Under the pieces are notes generated by a model. That model saw only the letters and a list, made by a program, of their open reading frames with translations. It made no database searches and was not told the DNA's origin. Position numbers and translations under genes: made by a program. A stretch of DNA of 11,969 bases from Nitrososphaerota archaeon (GTDB lineage: Archaea > Thermoproteota > Nitrososphaeria > Nitrososphaerales > UBA183), in NCBI GenBank assembly GCA_029784795.1, contig JAFMAW010000016.1:1-11969 (forward strand), read 5' to 3'. Positions 1 to 6,294 of the stretch are shown in pieces; the first letter of the stretch is position 1, and each line of letters begins with the position of its first letter.

Positions 1-744
1 GGGGCGATGGCGGAGACCTACGGCTACCTGCTGATATTCACGGTGGCCGCCCTTCTCGAGTCCGTGGACCTCTACATATACTGGACGAGGCTCTCGGAGA
101 CCAAGCACGTGCTCGCAGCCGAGCCTGGGCAGGGGTCCAGGTTCTCCATGAGGGAAGCGTTCACCTTCCCGCGGTCGTCCTGGGGATATTACGGGGCCCT
201 CGCCATGGACGCCTTCGCCTTTGGGATAAGCTCCAACATCATCTACGCCATGGCCGAGGACCAGTTCCACTTCACCGCCTCCGACGTCGGCCTGCTCGTC
301 GCCGTGTGGTACCTCGCCATGCTCGCTTCCCAATACCCAGCCACGAGGGTCCTGATCAAGATCGGTCCGAAGAGGACCTTGATGGCCTCGGAGGCGCTGG
401 GGACGGTGCTGATGGCGGGGTGGGCACTCTCCAACTCCCTCCCGGAGTTCGTCGCGTTCTCCGTGGTCTTCGGGGTGTCGGTCACGACATGGGTCCCCGG
501 GGTCTCATCGCTCTTAATGACTCACGCCCCGCCCAAGACGCGCGGAGGGGTAGGGGGGAAGGTGGCCGCCTTCAGGGGTCTCGTCGCCTTCCCTGCGCCC
601 ATAATCGGGGGCTTCCTCTACCAATATCTCGGGTATGAAGCCCCCATAATCGCCAGCTTGGTGGGGACAGTAGTCTGCGTCGCCCTGATGTTCAAGTATC
701 TGCCGGAACGCCCGACGGCCAGCGCTGAGGGAGGAACGAAGTGA
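1..744 (+). CDS. MFS transporter, C-terminal half (5' end outside window)
   Basis: The reading frame is open from base 1. It encodes about seven hydrophobic segments: one near residues 5-25 (from the in-frame ATG at 7), a polar loop of roughly 30 residues, then six more ending near residue 230, followed by a short polar tail. This matches transmembrane helix 6, the central cytoplasmic loop and helices 7-12 of a Major Facilitator Superfamily permease, so the ATG at 7 is probably internal and the N-terminal half lies upstream of the window. A loop carrying G-P-K-R (about residues 119-122, between two helices) resembles the MFS loop motif G-x-x-x-D/G-R-x-G-R-R/K at the matching place in the second half. 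The substrate cannot be told. Its TGA overlaps the GTG start of the SET gene by four bases (GTGA), so the two are probably co-transcribed and translationally coupled. Confidence 0.8.
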   Translation, partial: GAMAETYGYLLIFTVAALLESVDLYIYWTRLSETKHVLAAEPGQGSRFSMREAFTFPRSSWGYYGALAMDAFAFGISSNIIYAMAEDQFHFTASDVGLLVAVWYLAMLASQYPATRVLIKIGPKRTLMASEALGTVLMAGWALSNSLPEFVAFSVVFGVSVTTWVPGVSSLLMTHAPPKTRGGVGGKVAAFRGLVAFPAPIIGGFLYQYLGYEAPIIASLVGTVVCVALMFKYLPERPTASAEGGTK

Positions 745-1214
745 CCCCCACCACGGCCCGGACGAGGGTGGGGGACGCCGGGCCGAAGGGCAGGGGGGTG
801 TTCGCCGCGGGGCGGATCCCTCACTCGACGACCATCACGACCTTCAGGGGAACCCCAAGATGGATCTGGGATATCCCACTGGAAGCTTGGCCCTACGCTA
901 TCCAGGTGGACTACGACAGGTACGTCGTCCCCAGGAGGAAGGGCGTAGGGTGGTACATCAACCACTCCTGTGAACCGAACTGCGTGATGTCCGGACTATC
1001 CATCGTCACGGAGAGAGAGGTAGAGAAGGGGGAGGAGCTAACGTTCGACTACTCCACGGACGTCGACTGGGTCGGTTTCAGGATGGAGTGCAAGTGCGGG
1101 AGCGACCGCTGCAGAGGGACGATAAGGGCGTACAGGTTCCTTCCGAAGGAGCTGAAGCGCAGGTATGGCCGGTCCGTCGCCCCTTTCATCCGGAAGAAGT
1201 ACGTATTATCATAA
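741..1214 (+). CDS. SET-domain protein lysine methyltransferase with post-SET zinc motif
   Basis: This 157-residue protein carries the hallmarks of SET methyltransferases in order: G-R-G (residues 17-19, SAM binding), NHSCEPNC (74-81, the pseudoknot motif that binds SAM), ELTFDY (99-104, containing the catalytic-site Tyr104) and a post-SET CKCGSDRC (117-124) whose C-x-C-x4-C, with Cys77, forms the single zinc site of post-SET enzymes. The family transfers methyl groups from SAM to protein lysines. It is little more than the catalytic core, with no pre-SET or targeting domain, so the substrate is unknown; a chromatin protein such as a histone or Alba is possible. The GTG start is chosen because it overlaps the upstream MFS stop as GTGA and follows a purine-rich GGGAGGAA tract. 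The gene converges on the MFS gene at 1275-2480. Confidence 0.9.
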   Translation: MTPTTARTRVGDAGPKGRGVFAAGRIPHSTTITTFRGTPRWIWDIPLEAWPYAIQVDYDRYVVPRRKGVGWYINHSCEPNCVMSGLSIVTEREVEKGEELTFDYSTDVDWVGFRMECKCGSDRCRGTIRAYRFLPKELKRRYGRSVAPFIRKKYVLS

Positions 1215-1237
1215 TTCGAGGGCGCCTCGGCCTCGCG

Positions 1238-1264
1238 AGGGGTGCGGGGCAGGCGGCCACCCCT
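1238..1264. terminator. Inverted repeat between convergent genes
   Basis: The arms AGGGGTG (1238-1244) and CACCCCT (1258-1264) are perfect complements around a 13-base loop, in the 60-base gap between the convergent SET and MFS genes. A 10-base palindrome CCTCGCGAGG (1231-1240) overlaps the left arm. No T tract follows on either strand, so a role in ending transcription rests only on position and structure. Confidence 0.25.
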
Positions 1265-1274
1265 TCGTCCAAGC

Positions 1275-2480
1275 CTAGCCGGCAACAGGGCCTTTGTCTG
1301 CTGCCGGCTTCGGTATCAAGAAGGCGCCCGCGGCCGAGGCCACCGCCAGTAGGGCCATGTATTCGAAAGAGAGGCCAAGCCTGTTGTAGTTGTTGAAAAT
1401 GAGCGCATAGATTAGCAGAGGGCCCACGGCGTTCCCGCCGGTCGCTCCCAGTCCCCAGACGAGGGAGTTGCTGAGGGTCGAAGCGGTTTCGGGAGCGTAG
1501 TCCGCCGCGAGAGACATCAGCACCGGAAACCCGGTGTAGGCGAAGACGCCAAACAGGGAGAGCAGGGCGACCCCCAGGAGCCCCTGGACGTTGACGTATC
1601 CCACTATCGAAGCCGCTGCCCCCAGGGAGGAGGCCGCCAACACGAGCCTGTGGTCGACCTTCTCGACGAGCCTGCCGAAGGCGGGCTGGCCCAGGATGGC
1701 GGAAGCGTAGAACACGGTCATGGTCAGGCCCAGGGATGCCCCCAGGCCGAGGCCCCGCTGCTGGGTGAGGAACGTTGGTATGTAGGCAGCAATCCCGAAG
1801 AGCGCAGCCGACCTCACGAAGGATATTGCCACGAGCGCTACCATCGGCACCGTGAGCGCGCCGCGGATGGACTTCGCCCCAGCGTTCCTCCTGGTCCCCG
1901 CTGCCTTCGCAGACCCCAGCCCTGCCCAGATGAAAAGCGCAGCCGCGACTCCAAGCAGCCCGAAGAAGCCCATGGAGCCCGGAACGGTGAACGCAGCGGC
2001 TGCTAGGACATACAGAGTCGGATAGAGCGCCCTTCCAACGCTTCCCATGGCGCCGTTGAGCCCAAGCGCGCGCCCAGCGGTTCCGCGCCCGAAGGACGAC
2101 TGCAGGATGCTCCCCCCGAGTGGATGATAGAATGAGCTCCCGAACCCCATCCCCAGGTCACAGAGGAGGCCGACGGCGAAAAGGTCCTGGCCCCTCAGGT
2201 AGATCATCGACGTGTAGAAACCTACCAGTCCGATCCCCAGGAGCCCTATCCCAACTGCCATCAGCCTCCCTGTCTCGCCCGTCTTGTCGGCCTGGCTCCC
2301 GACAAGGATACTGAACGCCCCCGAGCTGAGGTAGAAGAGAAAGAGGAGGACCGCCACCTCCGCGTGGCTCGCCCCATACAGGCTGCTGAGGACGTCGACG
2401 ATCAGCGGAAGCAGGAACACCGAGCCGTCGTTGACGAAGTGCCCGACGGATGTGAAGACCAGCGCTCTGGTCTTCCCCAC
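1275..2480 (-). CDS. MFS transporter, fosmidomycin-resistance (Fsr)-like
   Basis: This 401-residue integral membrane protein has about twelve hydrophobic segments and a central polar loop near residues 188-205, the normal MFS size and layout. The N-terminal G-H-F-V-N-D (residues 13-18) and the S-F-Y-H-P-L-G-G segment near 115-122 resemble the corresponding motifs of Fsr-type exporters (SHFxND and xxFHPxG). The family exports drugs or small metabolites by proton antiport; the substrate here is unknown. The start is GTG at 2480, the only reasonable start before the first helix. The gene begins about 25 bases after the aldolase stop on the same strand, with no TATA box seen between them, so it is probably the second gene of an aldolase-transporter operon and may handle a product or substrate of that pathway (inference). 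Confidence 0.85.
   Translation of the reverse strand: MGKTRALVFTSVGHFVNDGSVFLLPLIVDVLSSLYGASHAEVAVLLFLFYLSSGAFSILVGSQADKTGETGRLMAVGIGLLGIGLVGFYTSMIYLRGQDLFAVGLLCDLGMGFGSSFYHPLGGSILQSSFGRGTAGRALGLNGAMGSVGRALYPTLYVLAAAAFTVPGSMGFFGLLGVAAALFIWAGLGSAKAAGTRRNAGAKSIRGALTVPMVALVAISFVRSAALFGIAAYIPTFLTQQRGLGLGASLGLTMTVFYASAILGQPAFGRLVEKVDHRLVLAASSLGAAASIVGYVNVQGLLGVALLSLFGVFAYTGFPVLMSLAADYAPETASTLSNSLVWGLGATGGNAVGPLLIYALIFNNYNRLGLSFEYMALLAVASAAGAFLIPKPAADKGPVAG
1277..1309 (-). repeat. Inverted repeat spanning the stop codon of the MFS gene
   Basis: The arms AGCCGGCA (1277-1284) and TGCCGGCT (1302-1309) are perfect 8-base complements around a 17-base loop and include the TAG stop of the minus-strand MFS gene. 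In RNA this would form a strong 3'-end hairpin. The arms share AGCCGGC/GCCGGCT with the promoter palindromes at 6053 and 9678, but the spacing differs and it overlaps coding sequence, so it may be chance in GC-rich DNA. Confidence 0.3.
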
Positions 2481-2505
2481 GCCGACAGGCGAGTCCGCCG
2501 AATGG

Positions 2506-3135
2506 TTACTCGCGGCCGTACGCCTCTCTGGTCTTTTTCACCCCGTCGTCGCCCAATCCAGGCGCGCCCCCCACCAACCGGCCGGCCAGATAGATCTTGG
2601 CGCTCTCCTCGAGCACCTCCAGCCTGGACGCGGCCTCATGCAGGTCCCTCCCCATCGAGAAGAACCCATGATTCTTTATCCCGACCACGTCGCACCTCTT
2701 CAGCTGGGTCGCAATCGCCCTCGCACAATCCTCCCCAGGCACAGCGTAATCCACCACTTCCATTTGCCTGATCATGACCGCGTGCTCAGGGGTCATGACG
2801 GGTACCTTCATCCCCGCGCTGATGAGCCCGACGGCGTTGGGCGGGTGGCCATGCACGACGGCGTTCACGTCTTCCCTGGCCCTGTAGGCGGCGAGGTGGG
2901 TGGGGAGCTCGCTCGACGGTCTCCCCCTGCCGACGACCTTCCCCCCGAGTCTCACCCTGACGAGGTCGCCACGGGCCACCCCACCCTTGAAGTAGCCTGC
3001 CGGGGTGATCAGAATCTGGTCCTTCGCATCGAGGAGCGCGCTGGCATTCCCGCCTACGCCGGAGACCAGCCCCCGCTCGTACATCCTCCTGATGGTGCGG
3101 GCGAGCTCCTCTCCCAGCGGCTTCGCTCCGGCCAT
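2506..3135 (-). CDS. Class II aldolase (FucA/AraD/adducin family), zinc-dependent
   Basis: This 209-residue protein has the usual length of L-fuculose-1-phosphate aldolase and its relatives. Visible motifs are S-G-V-G-G-N (25-30, phosphate-binding loop), P-S-S-E (73-76, Glu76 in the place of the catalytic acid), H-G-H-P (95-98) and N-H-G (155-157). His95, His97 and His156 form the zinc site, at spacings almost identical to E. coli FucA (Glu73, His92, His94, His155). The family cleaves sugar phosphates to DHAP and an aldehyde, or acts as a pentulose-phosphate epimerase or methylthioribulose-phosphate dehydratase; archaeal members can make lactaldehyde. The exact substrate cannot be read from the sequence. 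The ATG at 3135 follows a well-placed TATA box, suggesting a leaderless mRNA that continues into the MFS gene. Confidence 0.88.
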   Translation of the reverse strand: MAGAKPLGEELARTIRRMYERGLVSGVGGNASALLDAKDQILITPAGYFKGGVARGDLVRVRLGGKVVGRGRPSSELPTHLAAYRAREDVNAVVHGHPPNAVGLISAGMKVPVMTPEHAVMIRQMEVVDYAVPGEDCARAIATQLKRCDVVGIKNHGFFSMGRDLHEAASRLEVLEESAKIYLAGRLVGGAPGLGDDGVKKTREAYGRE

Positions 3136-3156
3136 GTTTCTTAGCTGCGGCCTGGT

Positions 3157-3166
3157 GCTTATTATG
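3157..3166 (-). promoter_or_regulatory. TATA-box promoter of the aldolase gene
   Basis: On the minus strand CATAATAAGC is an isolated AT-rich patch centred about 27 bases before the aldolase ATG. This is where an archaeal TATA box stands for a leaderless transcript. The same patch could also serve the plus strand. Confidence 0.55.
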
Positions 3167-3178
3167 GTGCGTCCACCC

Positions 3179-3196
3179 CGCCGCCAGCTGCCGGGC
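3179..3196 (-). promoter_or_regulatory. Imperfect match to the AGCCGGC palindrome upstream of the aldolase promoter
   Basis: Minus strand GCCCGGCAGCTGGCGGCG matches the 18-base palindrome at 9678-9695 at 14 positions, including an unbroken CCGGCAGCTG. It lies upstream of the aldolase TATA box, but about 17 bases from its centre rather than about 9 as at the two better sites. It is a weak candidate operator. Confidence 0.2.
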
Positions 3197-3392
3197 GATG
3201 GCGGACCTCTGGCGCCTCATCATCGACTGTACGACGCCGACGTGGATGGGCGCGCTTTGGCGTCCCGGGGCTCGCCGACTGCAGGCGATTGAGGGCGATG
3301 TTCGAGGCGGCGTCGGGGGTGGAGCCCTGTGACCACTCTGACGACTGGGATCAGGTCCCTGGAGCGGCGGCCTCACGGGCAGGCGTCGTCGG

Positions 3393-4232
3393 CTAGGCCA
3401 GGCCGACCGAGGCTGCGCTGAAGTCCCAGAGGTCTCGCGCGAGGGTCTTGTCGTAGGACGCCGCGGCCGATCTCCTCTCGCGCTTACGGTCGAAGTATTT
3501 GCCGGTCACTCCTTCGAGCTCGGGGGAGGAAGCGAGGAACACGGGCGACCCTGCCCCCTCTTCGGGGCTGATGAGGAAGAGCCTCGCGACCTTCATCACG
3601 AAGGACAGATGCCCGAGCGGCCTTCCCCAGATGTTCGTGGCCACGGCGCCTGGGTGGAGGCAGTTCGCCGTGACCCCTGTCCCATTGAGCCTCTCGGCGA
3701 GCTCGTAGGTGAAGAGTACCTGGGCCAGCTTCGCCCGCGAGTACGCCTTCATCACACTGTACCCCTTCTCCATCTGAATGTCGCCCAGGTCGATGCGCCC
3801 GCCATAGTGCGAAACGGAAGATACGAACACGATGCGCGAGGGGGCGCTCTTCTTCAGCACGTCCAAGAGGAGGTTGGTCAGCAGGAACTGCGACAGGTAG
3901 TCGACCTGGAGGGTGGTCTCGAACCCGTCGGGGGTCACCGACCGGGTCAGCTTGGCTATCCCCGCGTTGTTGACGAGCACATGCAGGGAGTCGTGGCTCC
4001 CCAGATACGTCCGAGCGAGTTCCCTGACCGATTGGAGGGAGCTGAAATCGGCAAGAAGGAGCTCCGCGGACCTGGTCCCGCTCTCCCGCCTGATGAAGTC
4101 CATCGCCCTCTCGCCCCTTGCCCTGTCCCTGCAGACGAGGATCACCGTTGCGCCGAGTCGGGCAAGCTTCCCTGCTGTGGCCCTGCCGATGCCCGAGCTC
4201 GCTCCGGTCACCATGCACACCTTCCCGACCAT
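3393..4232 (-). CDS. Short-chain dehydrogenase/reductase, retinol-dehydrogenase-like
   Basis: A classical single-domain SDR of 279 residues from the ATG at 4232. The frame could be extended to a TTG at 4247, but the ATG gives the normal distance to the nucleotide-binding motif. Motifs (ATG numbering): TGASSGIG (9-16, cofactor loop), C-R-D after strand 2 (34-36, Arg suggesting NADP(H)), N-N-A-G (88-91), S-S (138-139), Y-S-R-A-K (164-168, catalytic Tyr164 and Lys168) and H-P-G. The overall pattern is like RDH11/WW-domain-oxidoreductase-type enzymes that reduce or oxidise lipophilic aldehydes and alcohols; the substrate is unknown. The usual tetrad Asn is Asp111 here (V-D-Y where V-N-Y/H is normal). 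It lies 110 bases behind the winged-helix gene; a weak TATA-like patch (about 4279-4290, minus) could give it its own promoter. Confidence 0.87.
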   Translation of the reverse strand: MVGKVCMVTGASSGIGRATAGKLARLGATVILVCRDRARGERAMDFIRRESGTRSAELLLADFSSLQSVRELARTYLGSHDSLHVLVNNAGIAKLTRSVTPDGFETTLQVDYLSQFLLTNLLLDVLKKSAPSRIVFVSSVSHYGGRIDLGDIQMEKGYSVMKAYSRAKLAQVLFTYELAERLNGTGVTANCLHPGAVATNIWGRPLGHLSFVMKVARLFLISPEEGAGSPVFLASSPELEGVTGKYFDRKRERRSAAASYDKTLARDLWDFSAASVGLA

Positions 4233-4342
4233 CGATCCGGAATCCAAAGCTGCGCTCCCATGCCGCGACGCCGCGGCTCCTAAGCCTTCACGGGAGCCTG
4301 GGGCGCCCGGCCCATGGCTTCCTTTCGGCGTCAGCTGGCCCC

Positions 4343-4627
4343 TCAGCCCGGTCGCTCTGACCCTCGCTCTATCAGGGTTCCCACGACGGAATACGCTCTC
4401 AGGAATTCGTATCCTCTGGGGGTCATCGTGTAGTCTGTCCCGTCGTCGCCCTCCTCCGCCCGGAGGAGCCCCTTGTCCGCCAGGAACTGCAGATACCTCT
4501 TCGTCCTATCCAGGGGCGTGTTGGACGCGTAGGAGAGGTGGGTGATCCGCCCCGACCCGCCGTAGGAGTCTATGGCCCGAAGCAGCGAGCTGTAGATGTC
4601 TAGCTTGGACCTCTTGACCTTCTTCAT
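4343..4627 (-). CDS. Small archaeal winged-helix DNA-binding protein
   Basis: A 94-residue basic protein. Residues 7-21 form a first helix (S-K-L-D-I-Y-S-S-L-L-R-A-I), about 27-50 look like the helix-turn-helix (I-T-H-L-S-Y-A-S-N then L-D-R-T-K-R-Y-L-Q-F-L), G-L-L-R-A-E-E is the first wing strand, and Y-T-M-T-P-R-G-Y-E-F-L-R (66-77) is the second strand running into the last helix. This is the pattern of the archaeal COG3432/HTH_45 winged-helix family. The frame opens further upstream, but those residues lie inside the solenoid gene and look non-coding. The ATG at 4627 overlaps the solenoid TGA as ATGA, so translation is probably coupled. It may regulate its own operon (inference). Confidence 0.82.
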   Translation of the reverse strand: MKKVKRSKLDIYSSLLRAIDSYGGSGRITHLSYASNTPLDRTKRYLQFLADKGLLRAEEGDDGTDYTMTPRGYEFLRAYSVVGTLIERGSERPG

Positions 4628-5838
4628 ACCGGAGGGGACGGGAGGGTGGAGACCCTCTCGGGCTGGCTGGCGAGGCTGACATCCCTGCCCAGACGGATGT
4701 CTTCGACGTACTGCAACGCTCCTGATATCCTGCACTCCCTGCCCACCTCGGCGTTCTTGACGTAGACGTTCCTGAGCGAGCAGCCGGCCTCGGCCCAGAG
4801 ACTGTCCGCGTAGACGTCTTCCGCCTCGGCTTTCTCTCCTATCCTGACGGTCTTTCCTACGATCGGCCCTCTCACTCGCGCCCTCCTCGCTACGTCGATC
4901 TCTCCGGCCCTCGACCCCTCCGAGGTGGAGAGACCGCCGCCCACCTCCAGCTTTCCTACAGCCAAGGCCTTCGACGCCTCGAGCTCCCCCCCTACGCCAA
5001 TGGAATCTGCTTCCACTGTCCCGCCAATCTTCGCCCTGCCTCCCACGGAAAGCTCGTCTCCGAGCGCCAGGTCCCTGGCTACCTCCATGATTCCGCCAAC
5101 GGAAATCTTCTCTCCTTTCCCAGAGTCGATGGCGAGCCTCCCGCCGACGTGGATCTCTTCGAAGGCTAGCTCCCCCGCGGACCTGAGTTCTCCTCCGACC
5201 CTTACGTCCTCCACTCCTCCGCCGCCTACCACCGCGGTGCCTCCCACCGTGAGGTCTTCGATCTTCACTTCGCCGGAGACCTCGACCGTCCCTCCGACGT
5301 CCACATCTTCAGCTTCGACTGTCTCGGCACGCAGGCTACCGCCCACCTTGATGTCTTCGCAGACCAACGTCCTGACCTGGAGCGCGCCGCCGACCCTGAC
5401 GTCGTCCGATTCCAGCCTCGCCTTCGCCTCCAAGGTTCCGCCGACCTTCACGTCATCCACCTTGGCGTCGCCGGTCAGGACCGCTGTGCCGCCAACCCGC
5501 AGGTCGTCTACGTCCGTCCTCCCACCCACCCTGACCGAGTTCGGCACGTCAACATCGTCCGCCTTCAGGTCGCCCTTCACCTCAAGGCTCGCGCCGTCTT
5601 CAAGCCTGATGTCACTGGCTTCCAGATTACCCTCCACAAGGAGGTCTCCCTCGCCCCTCACCTCTTCCGCCCTCAAGTTCCCCTTGACCGCGGACCGGCT
5701 CCTGACCACAAGGGTCCCACGCACCACCACCTCCCTCCCTGACGGAATCACAGTGGAGCCATCAAGGAGCAGGTCGCCTTCTACCTCTGAGATGGTCGCC
5801 GTCTTCCCGCGTTCAACCCTCTGTTCAAAATCGCTCAT
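4624..5838 (-). CDS. Polymer-forming, bactofilin-like beta-solenoid protein with 17-residue repeats
   Basis: A 404-residue protein with no signal peptide or membrane segment, so probably cytoplasmic. About residues 35-390 read as short beta strands broken by Gly turns. A V-G-G turn recurs at 104, 115, 132, 149, 165, 181, 198, 214, 231, 247, 265, 282 and 299; from 115 on the spacing is 16-18 residues, one turn of a right-handed beta-helix. The consensus is roughly D-(I/V)-x-V-G-G-x-L-x-(V/A)-x-x-x-(V/L)-x-x-(E/D), very acidic. This resembles bactofilin/polymer-forming cytoskeletal proteins (PF04519), which self-assemble into filaments, but it has far more turns than a typical bactofilin. A Pro-containing, unstructured tail (391-404) follows. 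ATG at 5838 has a TATA box at the leaderless distance. The winged-helix gene overlaps its stop. Confidence 0.8.
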   Translation of the reverse strand: MSDFEQRVERGKTATISEVEGDLLLDGSTVIPSGREVVVRGTLVVRSRSAVKGNLRAEEVRGEGDLLVEGNLEASDIRLEDGASLEVKGDLKADDVDVPNSVRVGGRTDVDDLRVGGTAVLTGDAKVDDVKVGGTLEAKARLESDDVRVGGALQVRTLVCEDIKVGGSLRAETVEAEDVDVGGTVEVSGEVKIEDLTVGGTAVVGGGGVEDVRVGGELRSAGELAFEEIHVGGRLAIDSGKGEKISVGGIMEVARDLALGDELSVGGRAKIGGTVEADSIGVGGELEASKALAVGKLEVGGGLSTSEGSRAGEIDVARRARVRGPIVGKTVRIGEKAEAEDVYADSLWAEAGCSLRNVYVKNAEVGRECRISGALQYVEDIRLGRDVSLASQPERVSTLPSPPV

Positions 5839-5861
5839 TGGGCCTTCGCCGCCACGGCGCT

Positions 5862-5870
5862 GATATATTG
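5862..5870 (-). promoter_or_regulatory. TATA-box promoter of the solenoid/winged-helix operon
   Basis: Minus strand CAATATATC is the clearest TATA box of the window, centred about 28 bases before the ATG at 5838. It predicts a leaderless or nearly leaderless transcript. Confidence 0.65.
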
Positions 5871-5907
5871 GCGACTCACCTAAAGTGATTACTGAACGTG
5901 CCCTGGG

Positions 5908-5917
5908 TATTTAGAAT
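5908..5917 (+). promoter_or_regulatory. TATA-like box upstream of a 30-codon ORF
   Basis: TATTTAGAAT is an AT-rich patch centred about 26 bases before the ATG at 5938, the exact leaderless spacing. It points away from the solenoid promoter, about 40 bases off, giving a divergent pair. Confidence 0.45.
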
Positions 5918-5937
5918 CGCGAACCCACCTCGCGCCC

Positions 5938-6030
5938 ATGCCAGAAGACGACGAGGAGAGGAAGAGAGAGTCAGAACGCGACCGTGAGACAACACGGACA
6001 TCGGGATACGCCCTGTTCCTGCGCCGCTGA
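5938..6030 (+). CDS. Candidate leaderless 30-residue highly charged microprotein
   Basis: ATG at 5938 opens 30 codons ending in TGA at 6028. The product starts MPEDDEERKRESERDRE and ends GYALFLRR, so about two thirds of it is Asp, Glu, Lys or Arg and it would form a charged helix with a short hydrophobic tail. I do not recognise it. Support comes from the TATA-like box exactly 26 bases before the ATG and from its place in an otherwise empty gap between divergent genes. The DNA here is purine-rich on this strand, which alone could produce such a peptide, so the call is tentative. Confidence 0.35.
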   Translation: MPEDDEERKRESERDRETTRTSGYALFLRR

Positions 6031-6052
6031 AACCCCGTGCCTGCATTGGAGC

Positions 6053-6070
6053 AGCCGGCGCCTGCCGGCT
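6053..6070 (+). promoter_or_regulatory. Palindromic operator candidate upstream of the DUF1059 gene
   Basis: AGCCGGCGCCTGCCGGCT has perfect 7-base arms around GCCT. It ends about 9 bases before the centre of the DUF1059 TATA box. The same arms with a different 4-base centre stand at the same distance from the thioredoxin TATA box (9678-9695), which supports a binding site for a dimeric regulator rather than a terminator. Confidence 0.5.
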
Positions 6071-6073
6071 GAA

Positions 6074-6083
6074 CCCTTTTACA
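6074..6083 (+). promoter_or_regulatory. TATA-box promoter of the DUF1059 gene
   Basis: CCCTTTTACA (with preceding GAA as a possible BRE) lies about 36 bases before the TTG start. The predicted transcription start near 6105 leaves a leader of about ten bases that is purine-rich (GGGAAAGAAGAAG). Confidence 0.45.
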
Positions 6084-6114
6084 GAGTCGGGAGTGGATAG
6101 GGAAAGAAGAAGAC

Positions 6115-6294
6115 TTGACGACATACGCGTTCAAGTGCAAGGACATCGGCATGCAGTGCGGGTTCGAAGTGAAGGGCGCCTCGTCCAGGGACGAGGCGAT
6201 GCAACTGGCCGTCGTGCACGCCAAGACCGCGCACAACATGCAAACTGTCCCCCAAGAAGTGGCCAACAAGGTCAGTTCAGCGATAAGGAGCTGA
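6115..6294 (+). CDS. DUF1059 family small protein
   Basis: A 59-residue protein from a TTG at 6115. The sequence follows the DUF1059 pattern closely: an N-terminal F-K-C-K-D-I-G-M-Q-C-G-F-E (about residues 6-18) with two conserved cysteines, G-x-(S/T) and E-E/D-A-M/L in the first helix, H-A-K-T-A-H-N-M in the middle, and P-x-E-V-x-x-K-V-x-x-A-I-R at the end. DUF1059 proteins are about 55-65 residues long and of unknown function; the conserved Cys/His residues suggest metal binding or redox use, but that is inference. No ATG is available in frame upstream; the TTG follows a purine-rich tract and a TATA box. A palindrome shared with the thioredoxin promoter precedes it, and a strong hairpin spans its stop codon. 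Confidence 0.85.
   Translation: MTTYAFKCKDIGMQCGFEVKGASSRDEAMQLAVVHAKTAHNMQTVPQEVANKVSSAIRS

Noticed and set aside
2431..3144. 237-codon plus-strand ORF
   Set aside because: It is antisense to the aldolase gene with intact catalytic and zinc residues; composition is His/Pro/Arg-rich shadow.
3198..3332. 44-codon plus-strand ORF in the aldolase-SDR gap
   Set aside because: It starts with a plausible helix (M-A-D-L-W-R-L-I-I-D) but ends in a Gly-rich shadow-like stretch, has no clear ribosome site, and its codon use is mixed. Not supported enough to call; the rest of this 257-base gap shows only the aldolase promoter.
4925..5690. Regular short repeats suggestive of a CRISPR array
   Set aside because: The repetition is in the coding sequence of the solenoid (about 51-base period), is degenerate at DNA level and stays in frame; there are no identical repeats with unique spacers.
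4925..5863. 312-codon plus-strand ORF
   Set aside because: It is antisense to the solenoid gene; its Pro/Ser/Thr-rich composition is the complement of the V-G-G repeats.
5889..6269. 126-codon minus-strand ORF across the DUF1059 gene
   Set aside because: It overlaps a clear DUF1059 protein and the microprotein candidate; Cys/Ser-rich with no domain pattern.
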